A DNA stretch of 64,000 nucleotides, taken from NCBI GenBank assembly GCA_034509425.1, contig JAVTVJ010000049.1, positions 806,001 to 870,000 on the forward strand. The letters run 5' to 3'. A program made the translations under genes and the position numbers. The DNA is from Eopsaltria australis. Lineage: Eukaryota; Chordata; Aves; Passeriformes; Petroicidae. The notes beneath the pieces are model-generated. The model was not told the DNA's origin and made no database searches. It saw only the letters and a list, made by a program, of their open reading frames with translations. Positions 1-13,150 of the stretch are shown here, piece after piece (positions within the stretch are counted from its first letter, which is position 1; the number at the start of each line of letters is the position of its first letter).

Positions 1-2657
1 CACGCTTGCTTTAAAAGAAAAATTATGTGCCTAGTGCAGGGAAACTTCCCTGTCGGGCAAAAGACTTAAGTATTTTGGGTCCCATAAAATAATGTAAAGG
101 ACAGCATAGAATGTTAGTAATAATGAGAACTGGCAAAAATCTTACTTTAGATCACAGACTGTGTTCTGCATTACTGTATAGACTTGCAGAGGGCTACCTA
201 AATCATCACCCCATCTTGCCAAGCCCCATGCTATTAAGTAGCAGATGCAGTATTAGAAATGAAAGAAAGAGTCATTAAGGTTCTATAAGGGCGAGAAATG
301 CAGGCTCCATGCAACAGCAGCTACCAGCAGTTGCAGTCTTGTAGGACAGTGGTTGTAGGGGTGGTTTGGTAGACACTTCTGATCAGGTTATTGTTAGGAG
401 AGGGTGTTATGGATGGATTTGAGTGTGCTGTGTCGTATCTTCAGATTTGCAGCATGACAAGTTCTAAATGAAATATGGTTGTTATAGCAGAATTAATATG
501 TTTTACATACCTTTGTAATATACTGCAAGATTCCATTCTTTTATCAATAAAGATAACCCTAGTACTGCTAAAGACTGTGAATACGAGCAAGGAAAGATAA
601 TTTTCCAGACATTGCAAAAACAGAAGAAAATGATGGTGGGTGATGCAGATTTCTGCAGGACCCAGACAAAAACCCAAATGCAGAGCATTTCTTTGGCATC
701 CCTCATGTTAAAAGATTTAAAGGAAGATTAAAACTGATGGGCTGCAGTACTTCTGCGTAGTTAGCTCTGGGCATATGTTGCAATTTCCTCAAGCCAATAC
801 ACAAACCACAGTTTTTAATCTTATATCTTTAGGCTTTGTATCAGAACAGGAGCTGGCAAATTCCATTTTTCCAAAATTGGTTCAGCATCTTCATTTGGAA
901 AGTCTGCCCTGTTCATAATCTGAGTACATTATGGTTACATCACACACTATCCCAGTGTCTGTCAGTTCAGTGACATGACATACCAGCATTGATGTGTGTA
1001 GTTGAGGATGAGGATCCTCTGGCAGGGCAGTGGCCTAAGAGGCAGGCTTTTTTTCTGCATGTTATTGCATGAGGCACTCCATCCCCCACAACACCCACAA
1101 TTATATTTTTCTGGAATGAATGTAGTAAAAGAAGATGTTTAAATATGCATTGAAATTTGCAATCGTATGAGAGATGCATATATCAGAGATGTTTATTAGC
1201 AGTAACCAGTTCTTGCTCAGCTTGTTAAATCCAAGCTCTGCAATCTCTGAAGTCAGTTTGCTAATGCCCCTGCTCCCCTCCCTGGAGCCTAGCTACCTGT
1301 TGCAGTCTTGCCTGGGACAGGTTTCTCTGCTGGAGTTGCAACTTTAACCACTTCCACTGAATTTGGACATAGCAGAGAGTGGCTTTTACTCAAATCCCAC
1401 TGCTTTTCATTCTGTAGAGGGTACTTGTCATCTGGAGTGAGACAGAAAAGCTGCAGCAGTTGGCTGCTGGATGTGTAGCCAAAAGAAAATGAATTTGTAA
1501 GTAATTGTGTCTGAAATCTCATAATTGGAGAGAATAAATGGGTAATGAAGAATACAGGAAGATGAGTGTTTGTTGAAGCTTGAAAATGTATAGGAAATAT
1601 TAAGTGATATAACATGAACGCAGCACTGAAAGAGAAGCTGTTATAGCACAGGTCATTTGAGAAGCTTTGAACCTTTAGCTACTCACAGAAATAAGAATAA
1701 TATTGTGTAAAGTACAAAAAATGCTCCAGAGCTCTCCACTTCAGCTGCACGGTTCAGTCACACCTGAATTCTGCTTGAGATGGTTCAGTCATGGAGACCT
1801 AATACTTGGTGTTTTTAAGTCATGAAGCACATTTCAGATCTGTAGAATAACAGCTGTTTAGCAAAATGAAAAATTTAGATAACACAGGCCTAGAAAAGTA
1901 TTTTATTCTATTCTTAATTTTTGGGTGATCATCAGCTAAAAGGCTTTTTAGTCAGAAATGTTTGAGGTTGTACAACTTCTGTCTACTTAAAAATGGAGAG
2001 AAAGCAAATAACAGAATAACTTATTGTTATGTAGTATCATGCAAGTAGGTTAAAAGTTGACAAAAATAATTACTACAAAAGATGTGACTAAGGATGGCCT
2101 GTATGAGTCCTGTCCTGAGCTGCCTTAGCTGACTCTCAGAAAGCACAAATTTAACCACAGAATTGATTATTTACTGCATTTATTTAGGTAACATTTGCAC
2201 AATAATTGTTCACGAAAATTCCTAATGCATTTTATGTCACTTGATGAAGCTGTGTCTGTATATTAATATGTCTTGTGCTTTAGGACATCCTGGATGTACC
2301 AAAGAAATGCTGAGAAATCAGATCACTCACCTGTAAAGTTCTCCTTGTGATCTCTGCTTCTCTATTATGGCTTATATTACCACAGTACCTCTAATTCAAG
2401 CTCTCACATTTTTATAGAGGAAAGTAAGAAATATTGCTCAAATTATATAGCCCAAGGAAAACAGGCAAGGAAAATTATCCATGACATAAAGAAGGATTTA
2501 AGGCACACAACCACAACTGCTAATTGTTTGTATATAAATAGCAGGTAGGCATGGGTTAAGGTAGACCTCACAAGGTAACTGTGAGGACAGCTACTTAATT
2601 GTTGTTAAATGCATCAAAGACTTTTAAAGTAAAGAAATATTTGAAAAAGTCCAACAG

Positions 2658-2690
2658 TTTTTCTTTTTTTTTTCTTTTCTTTTTTTTTCT
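2658..2690. repeat. Polypyrimidine T/C tract
   Basis: Thirty-three bases that are almost all T with scattered single C. It is followed by more C-rich sequence. No AG dinucleotide with a plausible exon follows directly, so I do not read it as a splice acceptor tract. Simple low-complexity sequence. Confidence 0.85.
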
Positions 2691-3959
2691 ATCCCCTACT
2701 CCAACCCTTTCAGGGAAGATGAGAAAGGAGGATACCATCCAAGTAAAATAGTCCCATTATATCTGTAATACAGAGGGAGAAAAGAGGATTTTTATAGTTT
2801 TCCTTTTTAAAGCATTTTTATGGATTAGAGTACCAGCAGGTCTCTTTTTAGGTGTGTTTTGTGCCAAAAGCTTATACAGTCAGTACCAAATAACTAACAG
2901 AGTATAATTTCAGTGTGTGCTATTAAATGTGAATAAGTATGCATTGAGGGAAGCTCAACACTAAATTTTACTAATGTTAATAAAAGCTTACGGAATATAG
3001 AAATAGAAACAACATTAGAAAAAGGAAGACTTTCCTAGGATAAGAAGGTTTGTAAGGCATCAGTGCTGGAAATGCTATATTTTTCTCTTCTCCTTTCATT
3101 GATCTGACAAAAGCATTGGATGTGTTAATTTGCTGAAGTCTTTGCAGCCTCACAGAAAATCCTTATCTGTTTCAGTAATTTGCAGTAGACTTCAGAACAG
3201 CTTCATATGAGTACCAAATGAAGTTCAACAGAATGATACTTTCCATAGCATAACTCAAAGAGTCCATCTTGTCACTAGCCTTGTTCATGCTGTTCAGTAC
3301 AGTGAGATACATGATTGCCATGACCTTCAAATTTGGATTTTTGAAATTCACAAGTGTCACTTATTCTCCCCAAATAGTCTAGAAAAGCTAAATGGACAAG
3401 TTAAGAATTCTTGATTGTAGCCACACATAGGTTATCCACTCCAGTTTGTGATTTACAAGTGCTGGAACAGAAATTTATTCTTCTCCAGACAGCTTTTAAT
3501 TTGGCTGCCAGATGAAAAATTAGAGCTGTTAGAGGGAGCAACAAAAAAGAGTGTCTGTTGACCCTCTAAACTGAGCTCCTTGTCTGAAAGCTGCTTGTTT
3601 TTTGTATTTGCTGAGTAATAATGAATGCCTGCTGAGAAATAGACCCAGAAAAAAAAGGCATTACTGACAGGCACTTTCAAGAAAATAGTAGTCTGGCATC
3701 AGGCTCTCCACCAGGTGTATTAAAGGTTTGAGCTTCTTTTGTCATGCAGGATAGCTCTTTGGGAGCTGGACAGAAGATAAATCTGTGGACTGGAGTTCTG
3801 CTATGGAAACACCAGCTTTACCCTCTCTGGAGGACACGGTGTGATGAATTGATCAGTGGCAATGTTCAGACTTTATGTTCACCAAGATGTTACTGACTAA
3901 AGTCCAGCTGTGACAGGCCAGAGAAATTGTCCATTTGAGCCAAATGTGAGTGCTCAGCT

Positions 3960-4130
3960 CCTGTGCAGTGAGGTCGGATGAGTCAACAGGAGGCACAGTG
4001 ACTGCCAGAGGGGCTTCTGGAGCTGTCAATGTGCTTCTGCCTGCTTGCAGCACAGCACGAGACCCTTCAAGATCCCAATCATGCGTAACGCTGCAAGCAG
4101 CATGGCTTTTTGAGGGAAAACACGGGTCTA
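3960..4130. other. CpG-retaining, GC-richer block of unknown role
   Basis: Several CpG dinucleotides (near 3972, 4057, 4084, 4089 and 4121) lie within about 170 bases, while the surrounding kilobases have very few. On the minus strand a 25-codon frame runs 4103 to 4026 with a leader-like start (MLLAALRMIGILKGL), and a 66-codon minus frame at 4053-3853 overlaps part of it; an 85-codon plus frame spans 3950-4207. None resembles a family I know. It could be a conserved non-coding element, an exon of a non-coding RNA, or chance. No assignment is made. Confidence 0.25.
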
Positions 4131-6141
4131 TTCAAACTCTTTTACTAGAAACTCATTCAAGTCAAAGGATACACCTGGCAGCAGGAGTGCCTTGGGCCAC
4201 AGACTGAATGGCAGCATAGGTTATTTATAGCCTGTGTATTCACCAGCCCTTGATTCACCCATGCCACAAAATGCTGTCATCCTCAGCTTTGAGAATTTTC
4301 CTCTAGTGACATCAAGAATTATGTTAACTCTTATATTGTCCTTAATTTTAAACTTACATCAAATTGTAAATAATGAGTTTCTGACTACTTTAATCAGAGG
4401 TGAATCTATCAAACCCACATTTTCTTACAATCTAGTTAGGATTAAAATTTTATGCTCCCTCATGAAATCCCCACAGAAATTTCAGAGTTGTAAGGGAAAT
4501 GTGAAAATAGATGTGAAATTACACAAGGTTCTCTGGTAGATGTGTGTACAGCTTTTCGTTAGAGTTTAGTGACTTGAATTGTCCTTTTTTCCCCATCAGG
4601 TCAGGACAACACTGCACATGCTTATTTTGATATGGTAATTTGCAATGTAAATAATAGACTTAAATTGACAGTGAATGTAAATGTGTGCTAAGATTAAACT
4701 GTGCAAGACAGAAGTTTGTTTTTATGTGAGTAGTTGTCTGCAGCAAAGGGACAGTATGAGGTGAGTCAATAGCGTCAGTGTTTTAAAGCATTACAGCCAA
4801 ATCTGCCAAAACTACTTCTGTCTGAAACCTAGGTCTCAAAAATACTGCTTTCTGTAAGTCCTGAGGTAGTAATTTTATACCTTGGACGTTTTTTCCCTGT
4901 GTTTACAGCTAAAAGCTGCTTAAGTTTTGCAGAGCTCTCTATCACATAGAATGAGACTAAAATTCTCCCATTATCCATTCATTAATATCTTGTGTTATGA
5001 ACGTGAAAGAAGCCCACCGTTGTTCAAACAGGAGAAAAAGTTAGACTCTGTGCTTTTAAGTGCTTGGAGTCCTTGGACCTTTTCCCTCCTGAAGCAGAGT
5101 TCTGCAGTTGCCTGTAAAAGATGCAGGACTTGATTCTAAATCATCCTAAAAAACATTAAGGTTCTATTAAATAAATGTACTTTTGCTAAGGGGCTGAAGA
5201 AAAAGCCACCAGTCTAACTTATTCCATATAACCAAGAGGGTGATTAAATGTTCCAAATATGCAGAAGTCAAATGTCCCATTTCTGCTTTAAATCTTTTCC
5301 TTTTATAGGCTGTGGGTTATACTCCCTGCTTTGAAAACCTGTGCTGTTTAGGAACAAGAATTTATTTACAGTTTTAAAAACTTGCAACTAATCTTGGATG
5401 AATAGTCTGAATTAACCTTTGGCAGAGAAGTTGTAATTTCTAAGCCAACACATAACTGTATTTTGCATTAGTTTAGGAATATTGGGTACTTTGAGGGGTT
5501 AAGTATGAAATATTTTCCATGATTCATATCTCTTTTAGCTTGAAAAGTCAACAACTCGATTCCAGTGTAGCCAAAAGGGGTTTTCAGTCCAAAATGTCTC
5601 ATTGCTTGCAATTAATTTGGGCTCTTGCAATTAGGGTTTTGTAACCCAATGCATTAATGCATGAAAGCAGCTGCACAATGAGTAGTGCCACATGTTTGAA
5701 CTAAAAATAATCTGTGTATATTGTTGCTGCACAAACAGTTGTACATTTGGAAGATAATCTCTGTGTTAGGGCAGCAGAGCTGCATACGAGATGCAAATTG
5801 TCCAACTGTGAGGGGACAATTGTGTGTGCCTGCTTGTGCCACTTACCCATGCCTTGTCCCTTTTTGTCTTAGCAAGTATGCTGAATCCTATTATTTAAAT
5901 CTGTGGAAAAGTACAACAAACCTTTTCATGATAAACATACTTAGGCAAATGGAAACAACTTTATTTTCCATGAAATAAGGATTTCAGAGTTTAGACAACT
6001 GACATGGTGCTTTAGGGAGGGGGAGAAAAGGCTGTGCTAGTTTAGAATTAATTCTGTCTTGTAGATATATATATGGGAAAGGGTAAAAACCCCCTCAGCT
6101 GAAAATGGCATGCTTTCCAACTTTCTGAGCTCAATCCTTCT

Positions 6142-6146
6142 TCCAC
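6142..6146 (+). repeat. Left target-site duplication of the LTR
   Basis: TCCAC directly precedes the LTR's TG terminus. It matches TCTAC at 6738-6742 in four of five bases. A 5-bp duplication is the length typical of ERVL-type insertions (ERV1 usually 4, ERVK usually 6). Confidence 0.6.
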
Positions 6147-6737
6147 TGTGCTGGTTTTGGCTGGGACAGAGTTAAATCTCTTCACAGTGGCTGGTACAGG
6201 GCTATGTTTTGGATTTGTGCTGAACACAGAGTTGATAATATAGAGATGTTTTTGTTATTGCTGAGCAGGGCTTGCACAGAGCCAAGGCCTTTTCTGCTTT
6301 TTGTACTGCCACGCTGGCAAAGACTTTGGGGGTGCATCAGAGGCTGGGAGGGGACACAGCCAGGACAGATGACCCCAACACACCAAAGGGGTATTCTAGA
6401 CCATATAACATCATGTTAAGTGTGTAAAGTGAAGGGAAGAAGGAGGAAGGGGGGACATTTGGAGTGATGGTGTTTGCCTTCCCGAGTAACCACTACACGT
6501 GATGGGGCCCTGCTGTCTTGGAGATGGCTGAACACCCACCAGCCTGTGGGAAGCAGTGAATTTATTCCTTCTTTTGCTTTGCTTCTTTGTGCTGCTTTTG
6601 CTTTCCCTATGAAACTCTCTTTATCTTAACCCTCTAGCTCTCTGGCTTTTACCCTTTCAATTCCCTCCCCAGTCCTGCTAGTTGGGGAGTGAGTGGCTGG
6701 GTGGTGCCTGAATGTTGACTGGGGCTAAACCACAACA
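6147..6737 (+). mobile_element. Solo LTR of an avian endogenous retrovirus, probably ERVL-like
   Basis: A 591-bp element starting TGTGCTGGTTTTGGCTGG and ending AAACCACAACA, so it has the TG...CA termini of retroviral LTRs. I recognise the overall sequence as an LTR type widespread in bird genomes: the internal GCTGAGCAGGGCTTGCACAG, AGGGGACACAGCCAGGACAG and GTGATGGGGCCCTGC segments are characteristic. The usual TATAAA promoter position reads GTGTAAAG near 6420, and the usual ATTAAA polyadenylation position reads ATGAAACTC near 6609, so both core signals look damaged. No internal retroviral region or second LTR adjoins it, so it is a solo LTR left by recombination. Near-matching 5-bp flanks (TCCAC and TCTAC) support ERVL class. 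The orientation follows from promoter before polyadenylation signal. The subfamily name is not assigned. Confidence 0.85.
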
Positions 6738-6742
6738 TCTAC
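6738..6742 (+). repeat. Right target-site duplication of the LTR
   Basis: TCTAC directly follows the LTR's terminal CA and pairs with TCCAC at 6142-6146, differing at one base. The single difference fits an insertion old enough to have mutated. Confidence 0.6.
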
Positions 6743-8238
6743 TTACAGGTCAGTGTTTTGTGGCACCACTGAAGAGTCTTTGCCTTTCAAGAAACTCCAG
6801 AAAATTTATTCTGATCCCCATCCTCTTAACATTCATGAGTGGCTTGCCAGTGGGTGACTCCTTATCCAAACTTAGAGTAACCTTTGTGTCTCAAAAGCAC
6901 TTGCTTCTACTTCTAGCCTTGCAACTTAATATCTGCTCCCCATTCCAAAGTAAATTATACAGAGGAAAAGATTATGTCTTAGTTTTTTTTTTTTTTCTTT
7001 TGTTTCAGTTCTGTGGCCTATGTCTTACACTGTGTGCACTGATGGGTCTCTCTCTGCTCTAGACTACAGCCTGGGTCTTCACACACACTGGGAACTGCTG
7101 GCAAGGTGCACACTAATGGAGGAGACCATACCATGCTCCATTACAAGACAGCAGGACTGTCACCTATCACTCTTTTGTAAGTAATAACATCTTAGGCATG
7201 TTGTCTGTCTTTGTTTTCCAAGCTTCAGTACAGTGCAGTGTGCTTGACTGCCAGCAACCATGACTGACAGAGTTTGGCTGCTGCCTTTCAGCATGGACCC
7301 CAGTCTCCAGTCAAACAGCTTGGATTGTACATTTCCATTCCATTCCATTGCAAGTAAGTAATGATCTTATTTGATGGGATGCAGTTGCAGGTGGCTGTTG
7401 ATCACCAAGCAAAACCTGAAAAGTCTGTGTGTGATCTGTCTGAGCACAACAGAATGGCAATATTGGCAAAAAAATATATCCAGTTATAGTACTGGCACAT
7501 AATTTAAAACAGAGGACATCATAGTAATGGTTTATAAAGTAGGTGCTTACAACCATTTACTGTCATTAGATAAATATCTAATGTTTTCAATAATTCTCTT
7601 ATGTCTGTTAAGTTAGGTTAATGACAGTATCTTATCAAGCTGATACACGCTCTTTTTGGTTGTCTTCTTTCCAAAAATGCAGCATCAATTGAATATTGAC
7701 AGTGGAGAAAGAGGGGCTGGGATCCTGCAGCTAAGCACACAAGAAATGCAGGATAGAGGCAGAAAAGTGTTTAGTTTCCCATTCAGAAGGAGTCAATAGA
7801 GGAAGTTTTTAAGTCCAAAGTATTACCTATAAAGAGACTTTGATTTGTGATTAAAGAAGCTGACAGCTATTGCATCTGTTCCTGAAAGAATGGGAAACAA
7901 AAAGGGATATATTCCCTCTAATTAGGATTAGAGCTAAACATAGTTATTAACTACTTCCGAAGGTGAAGAACTTGACTACTTGAACCAGAAAGAATGATGG
8001 TATTTGAGTACTTCTTTCTCTTATTTCAGACATGGTCTCTGCTTTTACTTCTATATCCATGTGCTCCTTTAAAATTCTTTACTTCTATCTTTTTTCCTTT
8101 TGAGAGCAAGACAAGAGTAATACATGCACTTGTAATACAAGAACTTGCATTGTACGAGGGTTTCCACTCCATGTTGGCAGACAAGTAGATGTGGTTCTGG
8201 CATCTCATTTGTGCTCATTTGGATTTGTTTACTGATAA

Positions 8239-8258
8239 TAAACAAACAAATAAACAAA
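8239..8258. repeat. Short (AAAC/AAAT)n tetranucleotide run
   Basis: About five units alternating AAAC and AAAT. Simple sequence. Confidence 0.7.
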
Positions 8259-8825
8259 AGCTGTGAGATAGCAAATATTTTATTTGTACTTTTGTCAAGA
8301 TGTACTTGTGTACTCTCTCCGTGCCAGGATTTCCAGTGACAATGGCATTAAACTGTACTCTCTTCTCCCTTTGGTCATAACTAGTAATCTCATTTATTTT
8401 TATTTAAATTGGCTATTTTAGAAATGCTCTTATTGGTTAAACCAGCTTCTCTTTTTCAGTATAGTATCATGGTTGTGTGATTAAATAAAAAATTCAGACT
8501 GCAAAAAAAACCATGTAGTATAGAGCTGGAGAAAAAGGTGTATGAATGTCATAATGTATTAAAGATTTCTTTGTTTTTACCTCTCTTTACCATAGTAGTT
8601 TGTTTGAATAAGTTTTAAGGTACTGGTTTGGCCCTAGAAATTGCAAGGTTCTGAATTCTGGATTTTTTTTTAAAGGTTTAAAGACCCTATACAATCCCTT
8701 TACCTAAATTTTGTTCTCAAACTTTAATTCATAGACCATGAAAAAAGAAACTAAAATATTTGTAAACACAGAGAAAAAATAAGGATTCTTCAAGAATATC
8801 TAGAATTGCAGGTTGTGTGCCTTCC

Positions 8826-8852
8826 AAAAAAAAAAAAGAAAAAAAAGAAAGG
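8826..8852. repeat. Poly-A tract interrupted by G
   Basis: A run of A broken by single G residues. No flanking duplication was seen that would mark the tail of a retrocopy. Confidence 0.75.
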
Positions 8853-9203
8853 TGGTAGCTTATTAACCCATGAGAATTTCTCTGTTGATTTAGAGAGAAG
8901 TTTTGAGAACCAGCCCTAGGCTTCAAAGCCTACCTTCAAGACCATGTACACTGCAAGGAGTACTTGGGAGGGTTTCGTGAGTAAAATAGAATCCAAACAT
9001 CCAAAACAGACACCTCAATGTGTCCAGTTAATAAACCATCATCATTACTTTTTTGCCTTGAATCCTTCTGTTCACTTGGGTCTTGGTGTCTATTTTTCAT
9101 CAGAATCCACGTCCTAAAACCCTCTTTCTGTAGAAAGAATTGAAAGAATGGAAATCTCCTTTGAGTATAAAAGCCTTCTTGACTAAGCTGCCTGTTCAGC
9201 ACA

Positions 9204-9237
9204 CAGGGGAATTTCCTTCTCAGGGGAATTTCCTTCT
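9204..9237. repeat. Perfect tandem duplication, 2 x 17 bp
   Basis: The unit CAGGGGAATTTCCTTCT occurs twice head to tail (9204-9220 and 9221-9237) without a mismatch. Perfect identity suggests a recent event. The unit length is not a multiple of three, so gain or loss of a copy would shift any reading frame across it. Confidence 0.95.
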
Positions 9238-12200
9238 CTGTTTGAAGAGATATGTAAAGAATGATGCAGGATATGTTGGAAGCTGGGCTCTCCACCCCAT
9301 TCCATTTTTGTGGTTTTTTTTCCCAGAAGCTGCACCAGCCTGAAGTGTGGGGATAAAAATGCATTGTCCAATAAATCAGAGGATGATCATCAGAAGGTAT
9401 GTGACAATTTATTGGCTTATTGGTCATTTGTCTGGGATGGAGAATAGCCCAAGTATGTCAGCATTTCATATTAAATAGTAGCTAAAGAAATAATAAATAT
9501 AGTGTTGGGAGCAGGAACTGAACAGTAGTGCTCCCACCACTGCCTTTCCTGGACCACAGTTTGTCACTGTTTCCTTTGCTTACTATTCCTCAGGCTGTGT
9601 GCATCTAACCTTCACTGCTGCTCTTTGTCTCAAAAGCAGAAACAGAATGCCCTCGCCCATCCTTGTTTTTGCACAGCAATATCCATGGTCTGACCATGAA
9701 AGTCAAACTTTCAGAATCTTAGATTCAGGGAAAACGTGTTTGTGAATCCCAAGCCCCCTCGTATGTGGTGGTGTAATCAAGAGAGTTTGCAGCTCAGTCC
9801 GCGTATCAATGCTTTTGGCTTTACTCACTTGTGGGATATTTTTAGTCTTCATTTTAGCTTTGCAAGTAAGTAAATAGAGGTGTGTGTTGACTCACAGTTG
9901 CTTAAACATGTGAGCTACTGTTTTTTACATCTCCATTGTTCTTATTGCCTTGTACTTCAATGTCTATATGCTCCCATCTAATTTGCTCTTATTTTTCCCA
10001 TATCCTTGGAAAACTCAGCCATCAGGAAAATTTGATGCATCTGGAAAAGTCAAAATTCAGACACAAACTTTGAAGAGGAGGGCTAAGTACTAAGGCATTT
10101 CAGGCTCCAGGATAAAGCAAGTAATACAAGGGCTTTAAAAATTTCAGTTTTGGATTCAAACATCTAGATTACATTTAATGCCCATGCTAGGCACCCAAGT
10201 CTTGCTTTTTCCATATACTCTAAACAAACAATAAAAGGTTTCTAACAAGTATTCTTTATGGATATACTCAAATTCCTAGTATTGTAATTCTCTGTAAAAT
10301 TAAGCACATTTAATTTTAAAGTAAATAAATTGTTAAGAAAGGAAAAATCCCATTTTAGGAAAGCTTCAAATGCCAAACCAAAACCTAAACCCCCCAAAAA
10401 TCTTAACATATATATAATTTCTGGGGCAGGAAGAACTGGACCCACTTAACTACTGGTTCATTTGGACTTTCAGAAAGCTGTAATGTTCTAATAAAAATGT
10501 GCATAACTGCTCATAGTGACTTGCACTAAAATGGTGTTCATGTAGCCCAGCTGCTGTGTGAGAGACATTGTTCTCCCCTAAGAAAATGTGGATACTTAAA
10601 TCCAGAATCGAGGATGAAGCTTGGCTGTTACAGACTAGCCCTTACTCCCCTCAGGGAAAGTATTAGCTAATTTCTGCCTTTCTGAATATGAGCTGTGGCA
10701 TGAAGCAGAGGTGTGAGAAATCACAGTCTTTGGCCAAAACCTACAACACAGGAGACCGAATGATCAAAGAGGAGCTCTCAGAAATCGGAGTACAGCTCTG
10801 CATTCTGTGCTGAACAGGAACACTGAGGCAGTGTGCTGCAAACTCCTGGTCAATTAGAACGAGTGGTATTGGAACAAGAGACACAAATAAAGCAGCTATC
10901 CAAGTAAGCAATTCTGCTGTGTACCACACTATTAAAATATGGTTCAAGTAATGGAAGACTGCTCAAGCCAGTGTATCAGGGTCAGAACTACCTGCATCTA
11001 TCACACCTCAGGAACTAGAGAGTGAAAAGAATGGAAAATAGCAGATGTAAGGAAATATTTAAAACGGAGGGTTTAAAATGCGTTCAGCTATTCAGGTCTT
11101 ATTTTAATTGCAAAAGTTTAATAAAATGGGGTCTATCTGATCAAACTGGGACTGAGCTTGTATTTTAGAATAGTCATGCTATAAAAAAAAGGAAATTAGA
11201 GTACTTTGTCTGAACCACCTAACAATACTGCTTAGAAGTAGAAATTCGACCAAGAAGTAAGAAATTTAGTCTTCTAAAACTTGAAGTCTCCCTAGCTGAA
11301 ATAGGGCACTAAAGATCAGTCTTGATCTCCAATAGCAGATAACTGATGGGTAGTATAGAAGGCTATTGATAGCCAACAGAAAAAAAAGAAATCTATTTTT
11401 TTGTTTGTTCAAGAGAAATTAATTATTTACAGGCAATGGTTTTGCAGTAAATGAATTTTTTTCCATGTAAATGTAAAGAGCAGCCATTGCAGCAACCCTT
11501 CACAGAGCATAGTTTGGCAGGGGTTGTTTTGCTTGTGGTTGTTTTTTGGGCTTTTTTTTTTTACTAGGAATCCCAAAGGAATCTAAATATAGATAGTGTG
11601 GATCAGAATCAAAAATTGTTTCCTTTCTGTTTGGTGAATTGACAAGCTGCAAACTATTTATGAAGGAAAAAAGGCAATTTAGCTGTAAAATACGAACTAG
11701 TCATTCCAGTGAAACCTGATAGAAATTGATGAAAAGAAGCATGGAGTTGCATTAGTAACAGTAATGCACATTATGGGGGGAAGAACAGAATACTCCTGTA
11801 CGGATTAGAACAAGTATGTACCAATTCTTTATAATAAGAGTATTAACAGATTGTTTACTTTAAAACTTGCAAAGATTGATGCTTTGTACAAAGGTACTAG
11901 TAGCTTTCACCTGCAACACCTTTGTGGCCTGAGCATGGTTTCAGTGAGCTGAGATTGTGAAATCCCTTCCATGGACAGCTCTTTTCCTTCCTCATGCCCG
12001 GAACAAGTCGCACTTCTGAACTCCAGACAGATGGGCTCAAATGCTGTGTCACAAGGGTAGCAGGGTAAAGAGTCTGTTCTGTTTTGTATTTGGGAAAGCA
12101 AATAAGGAAAAGAAATATTATTAAGAAGGCAAAAATAAATGACCCTTTCCCACCAAAGCACAGTAATGAGAGTGAGTTGGAATGGAAAACAGGAGCTGGA

Positions 12201-12643
12201 AAGAAATTTTTTCCCTGTTTGGCCAGTCTTGTCACATGCAAGTCCTTTCCCTAAAGAAATATTGCTTGATTTCTCATTTTTTTACATTCCCAGAGAATCT
12301 CTTTTAGAGAGAAGGGACCCACTCTCTATGCAGTAAAATGTTAGGGCCTAAGGGTACTGGAGCTTATGGTTCAGGGTGCTCTAGTGCTATAAGATACTGA
12401 GGGAGAAAACCCTACATCCATCCTCTCCTGTACTTGAGAAACTTATTACTGGCTTCCTTATCATATCCAGACCCAGTAATGGGACACAGAAGAATAATAA
12501 TCCCCGTGATTACTGTGCAGTAGAAGCTAGACTAGCCCTTTTAAAAAACAAAAGCATTATTTTGGAGGCAGTAATGCCTCAGGTTTGCCTGTGCTTGAGC
12601 AGTATAGTTTAAGGCAGCTTTTTTCAACTTTATACTATTTCAG

Positions 12644-12666
12644 TTTTTTATTATTATTATTTTTAA
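12644..12666. repeat. (TTA)n microsatellite, short
   Basis: About five TTA/ATT units followed by a T run. Simple sequence. Confidence 0.7.
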
Positions 12667-13150
12667 TCTCGGACCAGAACAACAAGGGATAACCTATTGC
12701 CTGCAGAAATTATCTGGATGGGAACAGTGGCATATAGCCTAGAGAAACTGGAGTTTGAGTGGGGGCAGGGCAGGAAGGAAGGGTCTAGATATGGTACTTA
12801 GAAACCAGCCTTCTAAATTTTATTAGCTTTATTGTGAGATGATATACAGGCTGCCAACAGTTGTTGAAGTTTTTCAATGAACACTTCTTCTTCTACAGAG
12901 GTTTTTTTTTCCATTTTTTCCCCCCACAGATTTAACCTCCCTTCTATCTTACCTTTGTTGATGCTTCTCACTCATATAGTTTTTTCAGCCATGGACTAGC
13001 TGAGAAGTGTGAAAATATGAATATTTACACATGGCTCAAAATATTCAGAGATGTGCCAGCATTTTTTACTGTACTAGCTGTAGAGATAAGAACAAAATAT
13101 ATGTTGAGTAAACCTTCTAATTTCTGAAAGTTGACAAGGAAGACTTGTAC

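Larger units (their letters stand above)
1..6146. other. Unassigned non-coding DNA, left part
   Basis: AT-rich sequence with no recognisable exon, RNA gene or transposon. Open frames here are below about 110 codons, on both strands, with no family motif I recognise. Visible local features are a pyrimidine tract at 2658-2690 and a small CpG-retaining block at about 3960-4130, listed separately. Old repeats too diverged to see by eye cannot be excluded. Consistent with intergenic or deep intronic bird DNA. Confidence 0.6.
6743..13150. other. Unassigned non-coding DNA between the LTR and the first CR1
   Basis: AT-rich sequence without a recognisable gene. It contains a short (CATTC)n-like stretch at about 7332-7349, an AAAC/AAAT run at 8239-8258, an A/G tract at 8826-8852, a 17-bp tandem duplication at 9204-9237 and a TTA run at 12644-12666. 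The longest frame is 163 codons on the minus strand (9427 to 8936); it crosses the 17-bp duplication and shows no domain or signal that I recognise, so I do not call it a gene. Confidence 0.6.

Noticed and set aside
4862..4883. TGAGGTAGTA, the let-7 seed and following bases, in TGAGGTAGTAATTTTATACC
   Set aside because: The rest of the mature let-7 does not match and no opposite arm able to form a precursor hairpin is seen within about 100 bases. Chance match.
8936..9427. 163-codon minus-strand open frame starting with ATG at 9427
   Set aside because: No domain, signal or family resemblance, and it is crossed by a recent 17-bp duplication that would shift its frame.
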